A DNA stretch of 64,000 nucleotides from Karalla daura (Eukaryota > Chordata > Actinopteri > Chaetodontiformes > Leiognathidae), in contig CM055196.1 of the NCBI GenBank assembly GCA_029224185.1, positions 19,308,509-19,372,508 of the forward strand, written 5' to 3'. The notes under the pieces were generated by a model, which searched no databases, had not been told where the DNA came from, and saw nothing but the letters and a program-made list of their open reading frames with translations. How positions within the stretch are numbered: the first letter of the stretch is position 1; each line of letters begins with the position of its first letter. Made by a program: the position numbers and the translations under genes. Below, piece by piece: positions 12,858-27,039 of this stretch.

Positions 12858-13050
12858 AGTCACAGAGAAGAGAAGATACAAGATATTGGGGTCTTCTGTG
12901 ACTGCTGACATTTTCTTCTCAAAATCATGTTTCCTATTGCAAAAATATATATATTTAAAGTGTTTCAACATAATTAACAATTTTTACCTTATTTTTAATT
13001 GTTCATTTTCTGTTTTTATCTGTAATGTCACAAAATCAGTGAGACGTCTA

Positions 13051-13107
13051 TTTATTGCAAATGAATAAAATCAAAGACCAAGCATCTGATTTAAATATTT
13101 TTTTAAT
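13051..13107 (-). terminator. twf1 poly(A) signal candidates
   Basis: On the minus strand AATAAA lies at 13056-13051 and ATTAAA at 13107-13102, about 1.15-1.2 kb after the twf1 stop. No other minus-strand AATAAA was seen between the stop and here, so a long 3' UTR ending here is likely. It would abut or slightly overlap the irak4 3' UTR. Confidence 0.5.
13064..13069 (+). terminator. irak4 poly(A) signal AATAAA
   Basis: Canonical AATAAA 207 bases after the irak4 stop codon, in an AT-rich stretch; the first AATAAA on this strand after the stop. It lies within 45 bases of poly(A) signals of the opposite strand. Confidence 0.7.
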
Positions 13108-13430
13108 TTTCTTCATTAAAAGAAAGATTCGTAAGAAAACAAATAAGACCAAACATGATTTTTTTTTCCTCTTATAATGACACTGTATGAATATAAAGGG
13201 ATGCGTTTCCCTTCAAATATGAGGTGAGCTTAGTAGTTTGCCTAATAATCAGTAGATCAGTGGATGTGGCAACATGTTTTTTTTTTTGATCAAGGTACTT
13301 AGTATCGTATTCCCTTTTCCGCTCCGGGTGCTCGGGCTCCCTCCCTGTGTGGGAGCCAGTAAAGTTTGAGTCGCTTCCTCTCAGTGAAATATGAGATGTA
13401 CTGACGTAATATTTCTGGAAGCCCCTGCTC

Positions 13431-13462
13431 TCTCTCACACTCTCTCTCTCTCTCTCTCTCTC
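13431..13462. repeat. (CT)n / (AG)n tract in twf1 3' UTR
   Basis: Simple pyrimidine repeat on the plus strand, so an AG repeat in the inferred twf1 transcript. Confidence 0.85.
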
Positions 13463-14194
13463 CCCTGTGATCCTGGCTGACATAGACATTCACCAAACAG
13501 ACCACACTGCTTCTTAATCATAGAGCATCACACAGCTACAATATGTACATTTACAGCACTTGCATAGAAAAATAAGTTTCTCAGCAGATGATTTTTCATG
13601 TAAACCACAGTTATATCAAAAAAGAAGTCAATTTTCCAATATAAAATGCACTGTTAAAATGAATCGACGTACACGGGATGGGGAGAACTCAGATCTTTTC
13701 TGCTTTGGAGCACCGTTTTGTGCAAACAGTAGGAAACAATACGAACATATTAGACACAAACATTAATTGACACAGACTGAAAGAATGCAAGTTAAGAACT
13801 GGAGCACGTGAACTAAAAAGAAGTGGGAGGGGAAAGAATTTTTTTTATCATATTGGCGCAAGTTCACATTAGTCGCACTAACATTTCTTTTTTACAGTCT
13901 CAGAGCTGGCAACAATGTAAAAACAAAAAGAAAAAAAACGTCCAGATCGACTTTGTTTGGGCCTCTGAATCATTGTGAGTAATTTTCTGTGACTGTACTA
14001 ACACATAAATACGCTTCCATTTGGCAAGCTACAAATGGAAACTGAAGTGTGTCATTGCTCAGTTGTCCTTGGCGTGCATAGTTGGCTCTGGTGAACTTTG
14101 TGGGAATTTGAAATCTTCTTATTCTTCTAGAAAGAGTGTGTTGAGTGTGAATGCCCCCCTCCCCCCTCCCCCCTCCCTCCCTCCCTCCATCACA

Positions 14195-14201
14195 GGAATG
14201 T
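14195..14201 (-). promoter_or_regulatory. miR-1/206 seed match in twf1 3' UTR
   Basis: The minus strand reads ACATTCC here, 58 bases after the twf1 stop codon. This is the 7-mer complementary to the miR-1/miR-206 seed. Twf1 is an established miR-1 target in mammalian heart, so the position is suggestive. A single 7-mer can occur by chance. Confidence 0.5.
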
Positions 14202-14258
14202 TCCACTGTGGAACGTGCTCGGGGTGGATGTGGCGGCCGGGGGCTGAGGTCTGCAGCT

Positions 14259-17200
14259 TTAATCTTCCTCCTCTCTCTCTGCCGGTGGTCGGGTGATGCG
14301 GCGGCCGCCCTTCTTCCCGGCCGGCCCCTTGGGCTTGGCGAAGGCCTGCTTGTGGGCGTGCTGCTTGGGATGCACCTCCTCGTACAGGAAGTCAGCCGTC
14401 AGCTCGTCCCCGTCGTCGATCTCCAGCTGGGGAACAGACGACAAAGCAAAGAAAAAACTCTGAGCAGATGGACGGTGGAGTGCGCTTCAGTCACGCTTGG
14501 AGCCGTGCGCTCTTCTTTTGGTAAATAAAGGGAAAAAACAGCTTTGTTTGTTTCACATTACAGATCGCGGTTTCATGGATCTCGCACCTCTCTGAATGGA
14601 GCACGGTCATTTGGAATGGAGTGAAGCCGTGTGCTTTGGAGCATTTAATTTAGAAACGTCTGAATCAAAACAAACTGTGATGACACTTGCAGCTAGAGCC
14701 ATTCAGGAGAAGTACCGACCATTGAGCATGAGAGGACTTCTTAGATCAATCCACGAGTGAATGTGACTCAGAAGGATAGCTGACATGATGTGGAATGGGT
14801 TTTCAGTAAGACTTGAGAAATTTTCTGTTTCCACATTATGTGCAAGACAACACCGAAGACAGACCTGGAATCTGTGTAAATGGCATCAGTGTTTCCATAT
14901 GCAGCTTGTGCAGTGCAGTGAGAGGTTAATTGTATTATTAGTTCAGTTTTATGTTGTGACTGTGTATTGTGTGGATTGCAAGACACCAAAGACACCATCG
15001 AAAGTACAGAGTCATATTGTGATATAACCAATTACTTTCAAATGACAGTAACTGGCAACATAAAAGGGATTCAGTTTTAGAAGAAACTTTGGTGATATGT
15101 TGAAGACTAAAATATATTTCAGGGACATAAAGTGTTCTGATACTTCATTGCCTGCATGTCATTTCTTACCTTTTTCTCAATCTCAATGTTGAGTTTGTTT
15201 TCTACCATGTCAACCAGGGGATTTTTGCAGCTGGAATAGAGCATCCTCTCTCGGATGCTGCACTTGTATCCGGGCATGGAGTAAATGAAGACTGTGCAGA
15301 AAGGGGAGAATAAAGGAGACAATAAGAGGCGTGGACTCAGAAGCACAAGGCGGAGATGCATAAACCTGCAGAGTTAGAGAACACCAGGGCGTGAGGATCG
15401 GCTCACCTGTGGACTCTAAGTAGTCGCCTTCGTGAGAATGTTTGTAGAGGAAGAAGTGGTAACGCGCAGACTCTTTAGGGACTCTCATTGGCAGGTCCTT
15501 CACCTCTGTTGGCTCAGTGCTGCACAGCCGAATCAGCTCCTGTTCGGCATCTACTAGCTGTAGAGGGTGGAAGTGAAAATTTAATCATCTGGGTGTGGGC
15601 CTGGAACAACAAAACACATCTCCATATCTCTACGCAAACCATCATCTCCTTTAGGGGCATACACATAAAGTGCTATAGAGGTCACTGTATTTAAATCTGC
15701 ACTGCACATATCTACAGAGTATACCTCGTGTACACTGTGAAAATTTTCCCATAAGGAATGAGAGGAACAGGATGAAAAAAATGGACTTTTTGGACTTTGG
15801 GCCTTTTTCAAACATCTACAGCGACGGCCGACAATGATCACAATCACAAAGCCACTCCACTCTCACACTGCTGCCATCACCATGGCAACCTTGAATAGAA
15901 GCTCCACACAACTGGTGTAGTAACAGTAGTAGTAAATTTTTGAGATTTCACAATGTGATCTGGCAGCATGGCACCGCATCATTCAAAGTTTTCTGCAGGG
16001 AAACTTTCTAGTAACTGCAGATCATTTTCAGGTACATCACATCTAATTCTGTTGATTAGAGATGCACTGAAAATTTGGCCACCGCAATTCTTTGGCCGAA
16101 GACTGCATGCTCCCCTTTTGACCCAAAGACTTTTAGCACAGAAACAAAACAGGATGTTGTGAATGCTATCAAAAGCAGCCGTGTCGCCAGCATACCAACT
16201 CTGGTAGAGTCTCTTATGAAAGCATGTATCGCTCTTAATCTTGTCAACAAGCAGCGGGTGCTGCCATGAGCCCCTCCTCTGTACTGAAGCGCTCACAGGC
16301 CCAGTCCTCCCACAGCAGTCAGACCAGGAGATGTTCCCCCCTCCACGCCTGCATCATGACTCTTGGTGTTTCAGCCTACTGTTCTTTAGTTTTGGCCAGA
16401 AATTTTCATTTAGGAGCATCCCTACTGTTAATATTATTGTATTATTACAAATACTTAAATGTGTTCTGTAGAAGCGGCTCCAGCTTTTACTGCTCCTGTT
16501 TCATATTATTCAACTCCATTCTGCTCTCAGGTCTCAGGGAAATTCTCAGTCTGCAGTGGCTGGTGAAACCATTGTTGGCTGCACAGAACAAAACTCTTTA
16601 AATGAAAAGCTTTTTAGGTAACAAACAAAAACCGGGGGCGGAGACAAAGCGGCAGCCGTGCCACAATTCCTCCTTTGTACTTTGCGCTGATCTGATCTTG
16701 TCACATGAACGCATTGAATTTCCAAGAGAACAACAAAGGCTTTTTTGGGCAAAATGAGCGACTCATTGTGCCGGGTGATAAACGCCGGCTGATAAACACG
16801 TCTTTATCTGTCCAAACGTTGGCTGACGGGAGACGCCACTGATTGCATCTCCAGGTCACTGATGGAGCGGAGGTCACCTGCTGCTCTGGGACTCACCAGT
16901 TGTACGTAGTTGAGTTTCTTGTCCCGGTAGCGCTCCAGCGCTGCCACGGCGTCGTTGTGGAGGGGGAAGGCTACGCCCTGCAGCGTCTGCTGCTTGGTGT
17001 CCACGCTGATGTCCGTCTGCACCTGAATGCCACACGCAAAGTGGCCGGTAAACACTCAGTGGACGCTTGCATATTTTGCATAGGAACCAACAAAAAACAA
17101 AGACCAGTCAACAACATTTGACCTCATAAAAAGACACGGTGTTATTTATCATAAACAGCTATTTTACTTGTTGATTAGTTGATTAAAACGTTTAAAGAGA

Positions 17201-20200
17201 ACGGTTTCTCAGTGATGTGATCCCAGCTTATTAAATGTGAATATTTTCTGGTCTCTTTAGTCCTCTGTTGCTTGTCCTGACGTGAGGAGAGAAAAGGGTA
17301 TTTAAAGATCTCACCTTGGCCTTAATGAAACAGGCATGAACTATTTACAGTGTTTTGCATCTTTTTATGAGCAAAATAACTCATCCATGGACTGAGAAGG
17401 TAGTCAGGAAAATAATGGACCAATTAATGAACCGTCGTTTGTTGCAGCCCTTGTTCAGAATATGTTAATACGGTTATCCTTTATACAGCTTTCAACCAGA
17501 GTTTCCAATGGGCGTACTTTCACATTTAGGAAATTTGATCATTTTCAACTGGACTTAATGAGCCAATAACAAAAACTAGGTGTAAGAACTGTAACATAGC
17601 CATACGTGTAATTACTTTCATAGCTCAGTTCATATTGGCAAGGATATTTACGCACACATCCCTACAACGCGTACCGTAACCCACAAATCAACCACTCCAT
17701 CTACACAGAAAGCTGTGGTTTATGGCATGTGAGCAGTTAGTATTTCTATGTCACATTTCATGATAGGTTTACTCTTCACTGCAGCTCTGGTCTTTAGATT
17801 CTGTCACACAGTGGGATGAAGCAGTGTTCAGCCCTGAGCAATAACAGGTTTGGATTTCTATCATAAAGGACTGGTGGCTGAGGGATTATGCCTGCTTTAT
17901 TTAGCCAATGTATAGGGGGGAAAATGAACTACAAGTGCAACAAGCGGCTCGACTGCTGGAGCATCGTGATTACAAACGAGGTGCTTGTTTGGGAAGCGAC
18001 AAGGTGCCGCCGCGACATCGCACAGAGAAAATAAAACTGGAAATGCTGAGGGGATTACACTGATGGATTGCATCTATTTTTAGAGCGCCGTTCCGACAAA
18101 ATGAAATGCCGTGCAAACGTGATTGAGCATGCGATGAGCGCAGCTACCTCGCATACCAAACAGGATTGTGGCTCTTTTATCCATCTGCTTAGTAAAAAAG
18201 GCAGGCAGGCTCCGAGGCATGGCAACGATAAATATTTCAAAGCCCCTTTCTCATCGAGGCGGTGCAGATTAATGGCACATTATCTTCCTTCAACAGTCGG
18301 CAGAGCGGGGCGGGCACGAACCACACTTCCCATTTGCTGTGCTGCTTTTAATTGTGCATACTTGGGAGCAGGGTCAGGACTGCTCCAAGAACCTCCATAT
18401 ATGGTCAGAGAGATGCTCCTTGTTTATGTGGCAGACGAGGAGAAGTGGGAATAGGTTGTCATCTCAGAAAAACAGGGAAAAAACTGCTTGCTCAGACTGA
18501 TTTAAGAGGAAGTGAGTGTTTGTAGCACGAATGTCTGAGATCAGTCAGTTCTAGCACCTAGAGTATGGGTCGCTAATAGGTGGACTGTGGTCTGGGTCTG
18601 GACCCAGAGCTGAAACTAACAGCTCACTGAGTTCCATTCAATCTAAATTTTCTAAGTGAAATTGAATAATCAAAAATGCAAGAAGGCACAACAAATCCAA
18701 CTTTACCTTTAACCTCACCTGTCAATATTCAATTATTGTTCAAAATATTTGCTGTCAACAACCTGCTAAAATGCATGATGTGGACTTTCACATAATGAGA
18801 TTTTCTCTATCCCGACCTCTTTGAGTTGTGTTGACATTTTCTTTCTGTCTGTCTTGATATTTAAGACAATAAATGAAGGATCATTAATATCATTTAAGAT
18901 TTTGGGTAGCTGGTTGGAAAGAAGAAGACAGTTCAATTTGACACTTTTCATTGCTTTATGGATCACAGGAATAATGAATCCATCAGCAAGATTAATCAAA
19001 AATGAAAAAAGATTAAGTCCTGTAGCGGGCCCAGCTTCATTTGCTGTGTCTCTCCTACTATCCTACCCATCAAAAAACAAAGCCCTAAAAAAATAACTGA
19101 AAAAAGAAAAGAGTTACACTCTGTCACCAGTTCTGTTCCAACTCTATCACACCAGTGAAGCACAATGACGCAGCTCACCTGTGCTGCTTGCAGAATCACT
19201 GCCCAGTAAAAACTGCAGCGCCCTCATGTTTGCATACCACTCACCCGACATGAAAATAAATCCATACACTGTGATTCAGGTGTGATTCTAGCTAACAGCT
19301 ACAGTATGCAGGGTTTTGCATGGAGCTGTGGGTGTGAGCTGCACACTCCTGATAGTTTCATCTGCTCTGACTTCCTGCTGTTCTAATGCATCAGCGTCTT
19401 TGATAGTGCAGGACAAGCATATGCACACTTGCACTGCTGCTGACCTTGTGCTGTTTTGGAAGGAAGCATCTCTGGCTCTCACTGATACTCCCAACACTGC
19501 TCTGCTGGGATGCACATCTCTCCATCTCTCACTGGAGATGTGATACAGTACAACACTCCTGCGAGCTGATGAGGCCATTTCTCCTAAAACTGAAGTGCAA
19601 GTATGACGTAGTGTCATCTATTTTCAGAATTGAAACACAGAGTGGGCCGGATCCACATCTACTCTTCTTACATATCTTGTCAACAGGAAGTTGTATCTGT
19701 GTAAAATGACACCGCAAGGTGTGATTTCCTTTGAAAAAAAAAAAAGACTTAAAAGACACCTGAAGGACTTTTACCTCATTTAGCTTGATCTGCCTCAGCT
19801 CCTCCTCAGCAGCAGTGAGGGGCAGCGGAGCTGCCTGCGAGGTCAGATGTTTCCTATATCCACTGAGGGTGAGGTCGTCCTGAGGGGCCAAAAAACAAGA
19901 GAATAACAACTCAACCTCCAACGAATGATACCACCCAGAGTAACTGACTGAACTCTGAACTGGATGCAAGGAAGGTCACTTAAAGCTTTGCTGTTGTGGT
20001 ACCGACCTTTGTGGTGGCGAAAATCTCATCCTTGATGTGGCCGCCTCCAAACTCTTTCTTCAATGTGGCTCTGGTAGCAGCATATAACATTTTATGTCGC
20101 ACCTGTTGAGGAGCAAGTTCAGGAATGTTTGTCATTTTGGAAACATGAAGTAAAAAGGCTAAACATATGCTTGCTTCATGACTTCTGTCATTACGTCACA

Positions 20201-23112
20201 TGGCTGGAGTGTAAAGACGAGTTTGGCTCTGGCAACTGTGACTCTCTTCTCCTTTTCACTTTGTCACTAGCACTTCACATTGCTTCTTGTAGAAATAATG
20301 AATACAAGAGGGAAAAGATGATGTAATGGATGATTGTTTGCAGACTGAATAAAATCGCATTTGTTGTCACACAATGAGGTCTAATAGAAGTGCTGGAATC
20401 ACCAACAAATGCACTGTCCTGTGTTTTGCAGGCAGCATTGCTTCCTGCAGACATCCTCTCCTAGCATCGCATTACTAGCACTGACTCAGTGGATCTTTTC
20501 CAGAGGTGACCCATTCACAAAGAAACACCCCCGAGGTCTGGTCAAAAACTCCACTCTGTCGTGGTGGCACTCAGCACCCGTTGTGAAATGGTTTTGCAAC
20601 TTCCCGACAAGCCTAAACCTGAGGCGACGTGCTTTCAGCTGGAGCACAGGAATGCTGAGCTCAGTTACGTTCTTCACAAAGTGAATTTGTTGCTCCGCTT
20701 CACCATGCAGTTAGAGTGCTACAAATATCCTGCATGGTGCTTTATTTTGGCAATGGCCACTCCCTGCAACATTCCTCTTTCCAGTGCTACAGCACCCAAC
20801 ATTTGCATGTCAGCTTCCACTTTTGAATGCATAGTGACCCAAAAAGTGGTCCATCAAGTTTCAGTGCAGCTAAGTCACAAAGACCTAGGTGATACTGCAC
20901 GAGTTGAAGCGCAGCTAATGCAAAAACACACATCTGCATAAGAGGAAAACACAGAAAGATAAGAAAACTATCTTATGGCAACGCACGATATGCTGTTTTA
21001 TCTGAAAAGCACTATACTTTGCCTGTATTTTCAAAAGGTTTTCTAGGAGATTGTGAATGTCCACGTTTATCCAGCAACTGAGCTGCTGCCTTGATGTGGT
21101 AGCCCCACCCATCTAACACTCACAGCAGAGGAGGACAAATACCACAAAGTATTCACAGCTTTTCATTACAGTCAGCTAGGGCTCGGTTTTCTTACAGTAG
21201 ATTGGTCCGGTGACCAGGCCAGGAAGACCCACTCGTAGCCCTGGTTGTTGGTGGAGTCGAGTCGGTACAGGATGTAGCAGGGCACGTCATCTTCCAGCAG
21301 TGGCAGCACTAAGGAGTCGTACTCCTGGTCCCATTTCTTGGAGGCCTTCTTGGTGGTGCCCAGACCCAGCTGCTCTGGAAGGCAGATTTGAGCCAAACAA
21401 GTTTGAGTCGTGCTCGGGTTTGTTGACAGTCTAATGTCAGGCTTGGGAGGGGTTTGGAGTGGGTGTTTATGCTCCGACTCTGCTTACCCTCATCGATGAC
21501 AATCTTTAAGACGCGGTATTGGTCGCCACTCCTGGCACTGGCAAAGATATCCTTCACATCGTTGCCCGCTAAGAAGAGACAGAGAGGCGTCAGTCTTCTA
21601 CCAGGTTTAGACAGACACCAAGTCTCCACCTAAAAGCTTTGTCACTCTTAATCCTCTGGGAAAGCAGCCAATAGTGCATAATACAATACAATGAACACAC
21701 AATGCTTTTAAACAAACGTTGAGATATTTTGAATTTATTTTGACAACGAGGTAGTTTCTGAACATTAAAGAAGTACCTGCAGACTGACCTACTCTGACCT
21801 CAGATCCAGGCACTGAGGACCAGGTCTCTGATACGCAATACACAACTTTGTCTGCAGTGACTCTGCACTTTCCCAACCCAGCTTTTGATAAATTATGCAG
21901 GGCGGCAGAGCTTCAACACTGCAAAAGCAGTGTCCTGCAACGCAGACAGGAGATGTACTGCACATATTTTAATACAGTCTCTTTTCTAGAAGGCTTCAGT
22001 TTGCTCTCCATCCATGTCCAAGCAATCCTGGACCTGTCGCCAGGTCAGGGCAGTGCACACAAACCATTGACTCAAACACTACACCCAACAGTAATTCAAG
22101 GTCTCTAATCAATCTAAAAGTGCCTGCTTTTGGACTATGGATTCACCAGAGTAAATCCATACAGACACAGAGAGAACATGTAAAAAGAAAGACCTAACTA
22201 GGATTCAAACCAGTGTCCTCTTCACTATGAGGCAACCTCGTATTAGAACAGGTCCTACATTACTTATGCTCTGCACTACCTACATTTATAAAATCTTTAT
22301 TACACTCCAACCGTAAACCCATATACTACATTTATATGGGGGTAATATCTAATGCATGGCACAAACATGTTTATTCTGTGTACTAACTTTGTGTGCACTG
22401 CTGTCTTGAGCTACTAGCTCCTTAGCAAAGCAAATCCCTCATAACTGTATAACTAAGCCGTATAACCACCTGACAGTAAATCTGATTCTCATCAACAGCA
22501 GTATTGTTCAGTGGCTGCACATCCACACAGCAACAGCATGTTTATTTTGAACTTTTCTTCTCATTTGCACCTTGTTTAAAATGAAAACAGCACCTTGGCA
22601 GTGCTGTGCTGCTGTCTCCCTATTACAAAAGGTCATCTGGTTCAGCTCAAGAGCATTTTTTTCCAGCAGCAGAGTGCGGGTTGAGGCAGAGAAAAGTCAC
22701 AGATGTGTGTGAGGACACCGGCTGTTCCACCAGGCCAGCAGGCACACTGCTTCAATGAAGGCGTCGCCCCGTTCATTCACAATTGCGGCTTTTGGCTAAA
22801 AAGCCTCGCAGCTTTTGTATTATTTCAAATACTAAACACAGAGTGGCTGCGATCTAGTTTGCTCTCCGGCCGGATAAAGCCAGAGGGATTATGTTTTATA
22901 GTCCTAAAAGTGGCCCCAAACAGAGCCCGGCTGATCTCACACATCATCGTTAGCCCGCTGCTAGGATCGGCTAAGCTGCTGCTAACTCCCCGTTATCGTG
23001 GTTTTACGGAGGAAAGCGAGGCTCGACTAGGAGTCAAACGCTCACGCAGTGACACAGAGATAGCGAAAGTAAGAGAAACCATTGTACCTTGAATGCCCGT
23101 TTGATGTGACAT
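14259..23112 (-). CDS. twf1: twf1: twinfilin-1, complete, 9 coding exons
   Basis: Actin-binding protein that sequesters ADP-actin monomers, binds barbed ends and binds capping protein; cytoplasmic, at sites of actin turnover. Minus-strand coding exons, in transcript order: 23112-23088, 21568-21488, 21374-21196, 20102-20007, 19879-19775, 17022-16897, 15557-15407, 15291-15170, 14426-14259. Phases match at every junction; product 350 aa, equal to human TWF1. Start MSHQTGIQA is the family start. ADF-H domain 1 about residues 4-139 (DYDS-like EYDSLVLPLLED, YEWVFLAWSPD, MLYAATRATLKKEFGGGHIKD); linker 140-173 (PLTAAEEELRQIK); ADF-H 2 about 175-312 (LQGVAFP, ARYHFFLYKHSHEGDYLES, VFIYSMPGYKCSIRERMLYS). 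Tail 313-350 has VHPKQHAHKQAFAKPKG, the region that binds capping protein and phosphoinositides in the family. Position between irak4 and tmem117 favours twf1 over twf2; teleost a/b copy unresolved. Confidence 0.97.
17155..17455 (-). mobile_element. MITE-like teleost repeat (twf1 intron 5)
   Basis: Read on the minus strand it starts GGGCTGCAACAAACGACG, continues with ATTAATTGGTCCATTATTTT, and ends with TTAATCAACTAATCAACAAG. This is the layout of an abundant fish element whose two ends are inverted copies of (T)AGGGCTGCAACTAACGATTA. Related pieces occur at 27289-27517, 29280-29430, 38800-38970 and 42230-42320. Family identity is from memory. Confidence 0.5.
17930..18310. other. CpG-retaining low-repeat block in twf1 intron 5
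   Basis: A stretch of the 2.75-kb intron with many kept CpGs, motifs such as GATTACA and GATAAAT, and no sign of simple or dispersed repeats, unlike its surroundings. No open frame with splice sites. Candidate conserved enhancer; cross-species alignment not available. Confidence 0.25.
22000..22245 (-). repeat. Degraded teleost dispersed repeat, family B (twf1 intron 1)
   Basis: Contains CACAGAGAGAACATGTAAA, then CTAACTAGGATTCAAACCAG and a tail like TCACTATGAGGCAAC. This follows the common fish repeat GGGGAGAACATGCAAACTCC ... GGATTCGAACCC ... TGTGAGGCAAC. Opposite orientation to the copy at 25740-26060. Confidence 0.5.
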
Positions 23113-23300
23113 TGTGTCTGTCGTCGGATAAAGGACTGAGGCAGCTGATCAGGGAAACCAGGGCAGCAGAAGCAGGAAGTGGAGCGGACTGCGCCCGATA
23201 GGCCACGCCCATCCCTGACGACACAAAATCAGAAGTCACATGACTTCGCTGGACCTAAACCTGGACCGAAAGACGTGAACCTGCCTTTATTTGGTAATGC
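23113..23300 (-). promoter_or_regulatory. Probable twf1 promoter / 5' UTR
   Basis: Directly upstream of the twf1 start codon on the minus strand and GC-richer than its flanks. It holds an ETS-type core (CAGGAAGTGG at 23173-23182), a GC/KLF-type box (CCACGCCC at 23203-23210, GGGCGTGG on the coding strand) and an E-box (GTCACATGAC at 23235-23244). No TATA box. A TATA-less housekeeping promoter fits. Transcription start not determined. Confidence 0.5.
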
Positions 23301-23515
23301 ACTGTCTATCACATTGAAGTGTATCAACACCAGCGATGTTAAAACTCACACATGTTTCATAGCAATTAGACACAAAAATATCACAGTCAAAATTCACGAT
23401 AATACACAACAGTCCACACATCATCCTCAAAGTACATAATATATAATATCCAAAGTGGTGCTGAAACAAGCAATACGAACAAACAAACAAGAAGAAGCAA
23501 AAAATATAGGTAAGG

Positions 23516-25588
<2,073 letters not shown>

Positions 25589-25739
25589 TAGACATTTAAT
25601 TAGACGTTATTATGGTATTAGGGTCTTTTTAAATGACCCACAATTACCTTTGCTGTCAATTGTGGTACAGAAAGTGACAAAACAAAAATTGCCTTTAAAA
25701 CTTTTAAAACATGAGGCAAGCAATCAATCAGTCACTCCA

Positions 25740-26060
25740 AGGGCATTTTAGTGTGGTGCTTGCGTGTGCTCCCTGTTTCTGCTGTCTGCATGGACTTTCT
25801 CTGCTCTGGGTACACTGGTTTCTACCCAAAGTCTTGAAAATTGCATGTCTAGGCTGACTGGACTCTAAACTGACCTTAGGTGTGTGTGTGTCATGGTGGA
25901 CTAGGGTGATGGCCCAGGTTGTGTTCCCTTCCTTTACCATATGTGAGCTGTTGATGCAGCAGACCAACCAAGACACTGTTGTGGTATAAAGCAGGTAAGA
26001 CAATGGATGAATTAGATGGGAGAAGGAGAAGAAGAAATAGGAAAAGATAGATATCATATG
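25740..26060 (+). repeat. Degraded teleost dispersed repeat, family B
   Basis: Reads GTGTGCTCCCTGTTTCTGC, CTGCATGGACTTTCTCTGC, GACTCTAAACTGACCTTAGG, then GGATGAATTAGATGGG. This parallels the widespread fish repeat CATGTTCTCCCCGTG ... GGTTTCCTCC ... GACTCTAAATTGACC ... ATGGATGGATGG. Pieces of the same family in reverse occur at 22000-22245, 31885-31995, 44800-44960 and 53515-53605. Confidence 0.6.
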
Positions 26061-26559
26061 ATCCTATCAGTGATGGTAAGGTAAGATGTGATTTGACAAG
26101 ATAAGATCAAATCCCCAATTGGAAGATTTGCATTATTGCAACAGTAATATCACTATCATCATCAGCATCATCACTAGACTAAACTAATGAAAAATGTATT
26201 TACTTTTAATAATTTAAAACACAGGTAATACATAATAATAGACCTTAGACATGTGACCATACAAAACAGTGTCGACCAATGTAGTGCTATGTGAAAACAA
26301 TGATTAATCTCACTTGACATGCACATCAACAAATGCACTAGCATCCACCGAGTTGCGCTTCTCTCAAGGTCCGTGCCTTTACTTTGAAGGGTCTAATAGG
26401 AAGTCGTGTATTTGTCCTGTCTCTGACTTGACGCTGTTGAAGCAGCGTGTTTGGCTTCATTGCGTTGCACTGATGCTATGCCTGCTGTGTGGAGCCATAT
26501 CTCCAACCATCCACTGTACAGCAGCAGCATCATCTGCAGCATCAGCATCATTAGCAGGT

Positions 26560-26840
26560 AACACCCGGTAACGGCTCCACCGGCGCATGGACTGTCCCGG
26601 ACAATGGCAGAGGATCTGGGGGTCCCTCCTGTGTTGTGCACCATCACCAACAACAACTACAACAGGTCCCATGGATGATTCCTCCCTAGATCTCCAGCAG
26701 CATCTCTTGTTGGGGATGATCCCCGTCGGAGCGACGTTGTCTGCGGCTTGATGCGGCGGCAGATCCGAGCGGGGGAGCGGCTCCTGGTCCCGGCGGTCGA
26801 CCAAGAGGGGACACGGCGTGGAGGAGCAGGTGGGGGTGTC
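26560..26840. promoter_or_regulatory. Short CpG-rich island between twf1 and tmem117
   Basis: I count about 20 CpGs in roughly 280 bases, against very few in the flanking kilobases. On the plus strand a 24-codon frame starts at an ATG after CCCGGACA (M A E D L G V P P V L C) but has no splice context I trust. It could be a promoter or unmethylated island of an unknown transcript or a distal tmem117 promoter. A (CA)n tract follows at 26889-26967. Confidence 0.35.
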
Positions 26841-26886
26841 ACATTAACACACACATACACACACACTCTTACACAGTATATATATG

Positions 26887-26888
<2 letters not shown>

Positions 26889-26958
<70 letters not shown>

Positions 26959-26967
26959 CACACACAC
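26889..26967. repeat. (CA)n microsatellite
   Basis: About 79 bases of CA repeat with one CG variant unit near the right end, preceded by TATATATGTATA. Confidence 0.95.
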
Positions 26968-27039
26968 AATCAGAAGAGTATCTCCGAGGTGCAGCCAAGT
27001 GAGACTGTCCCACATCTCACTGCATGTGCGACATTTAAG

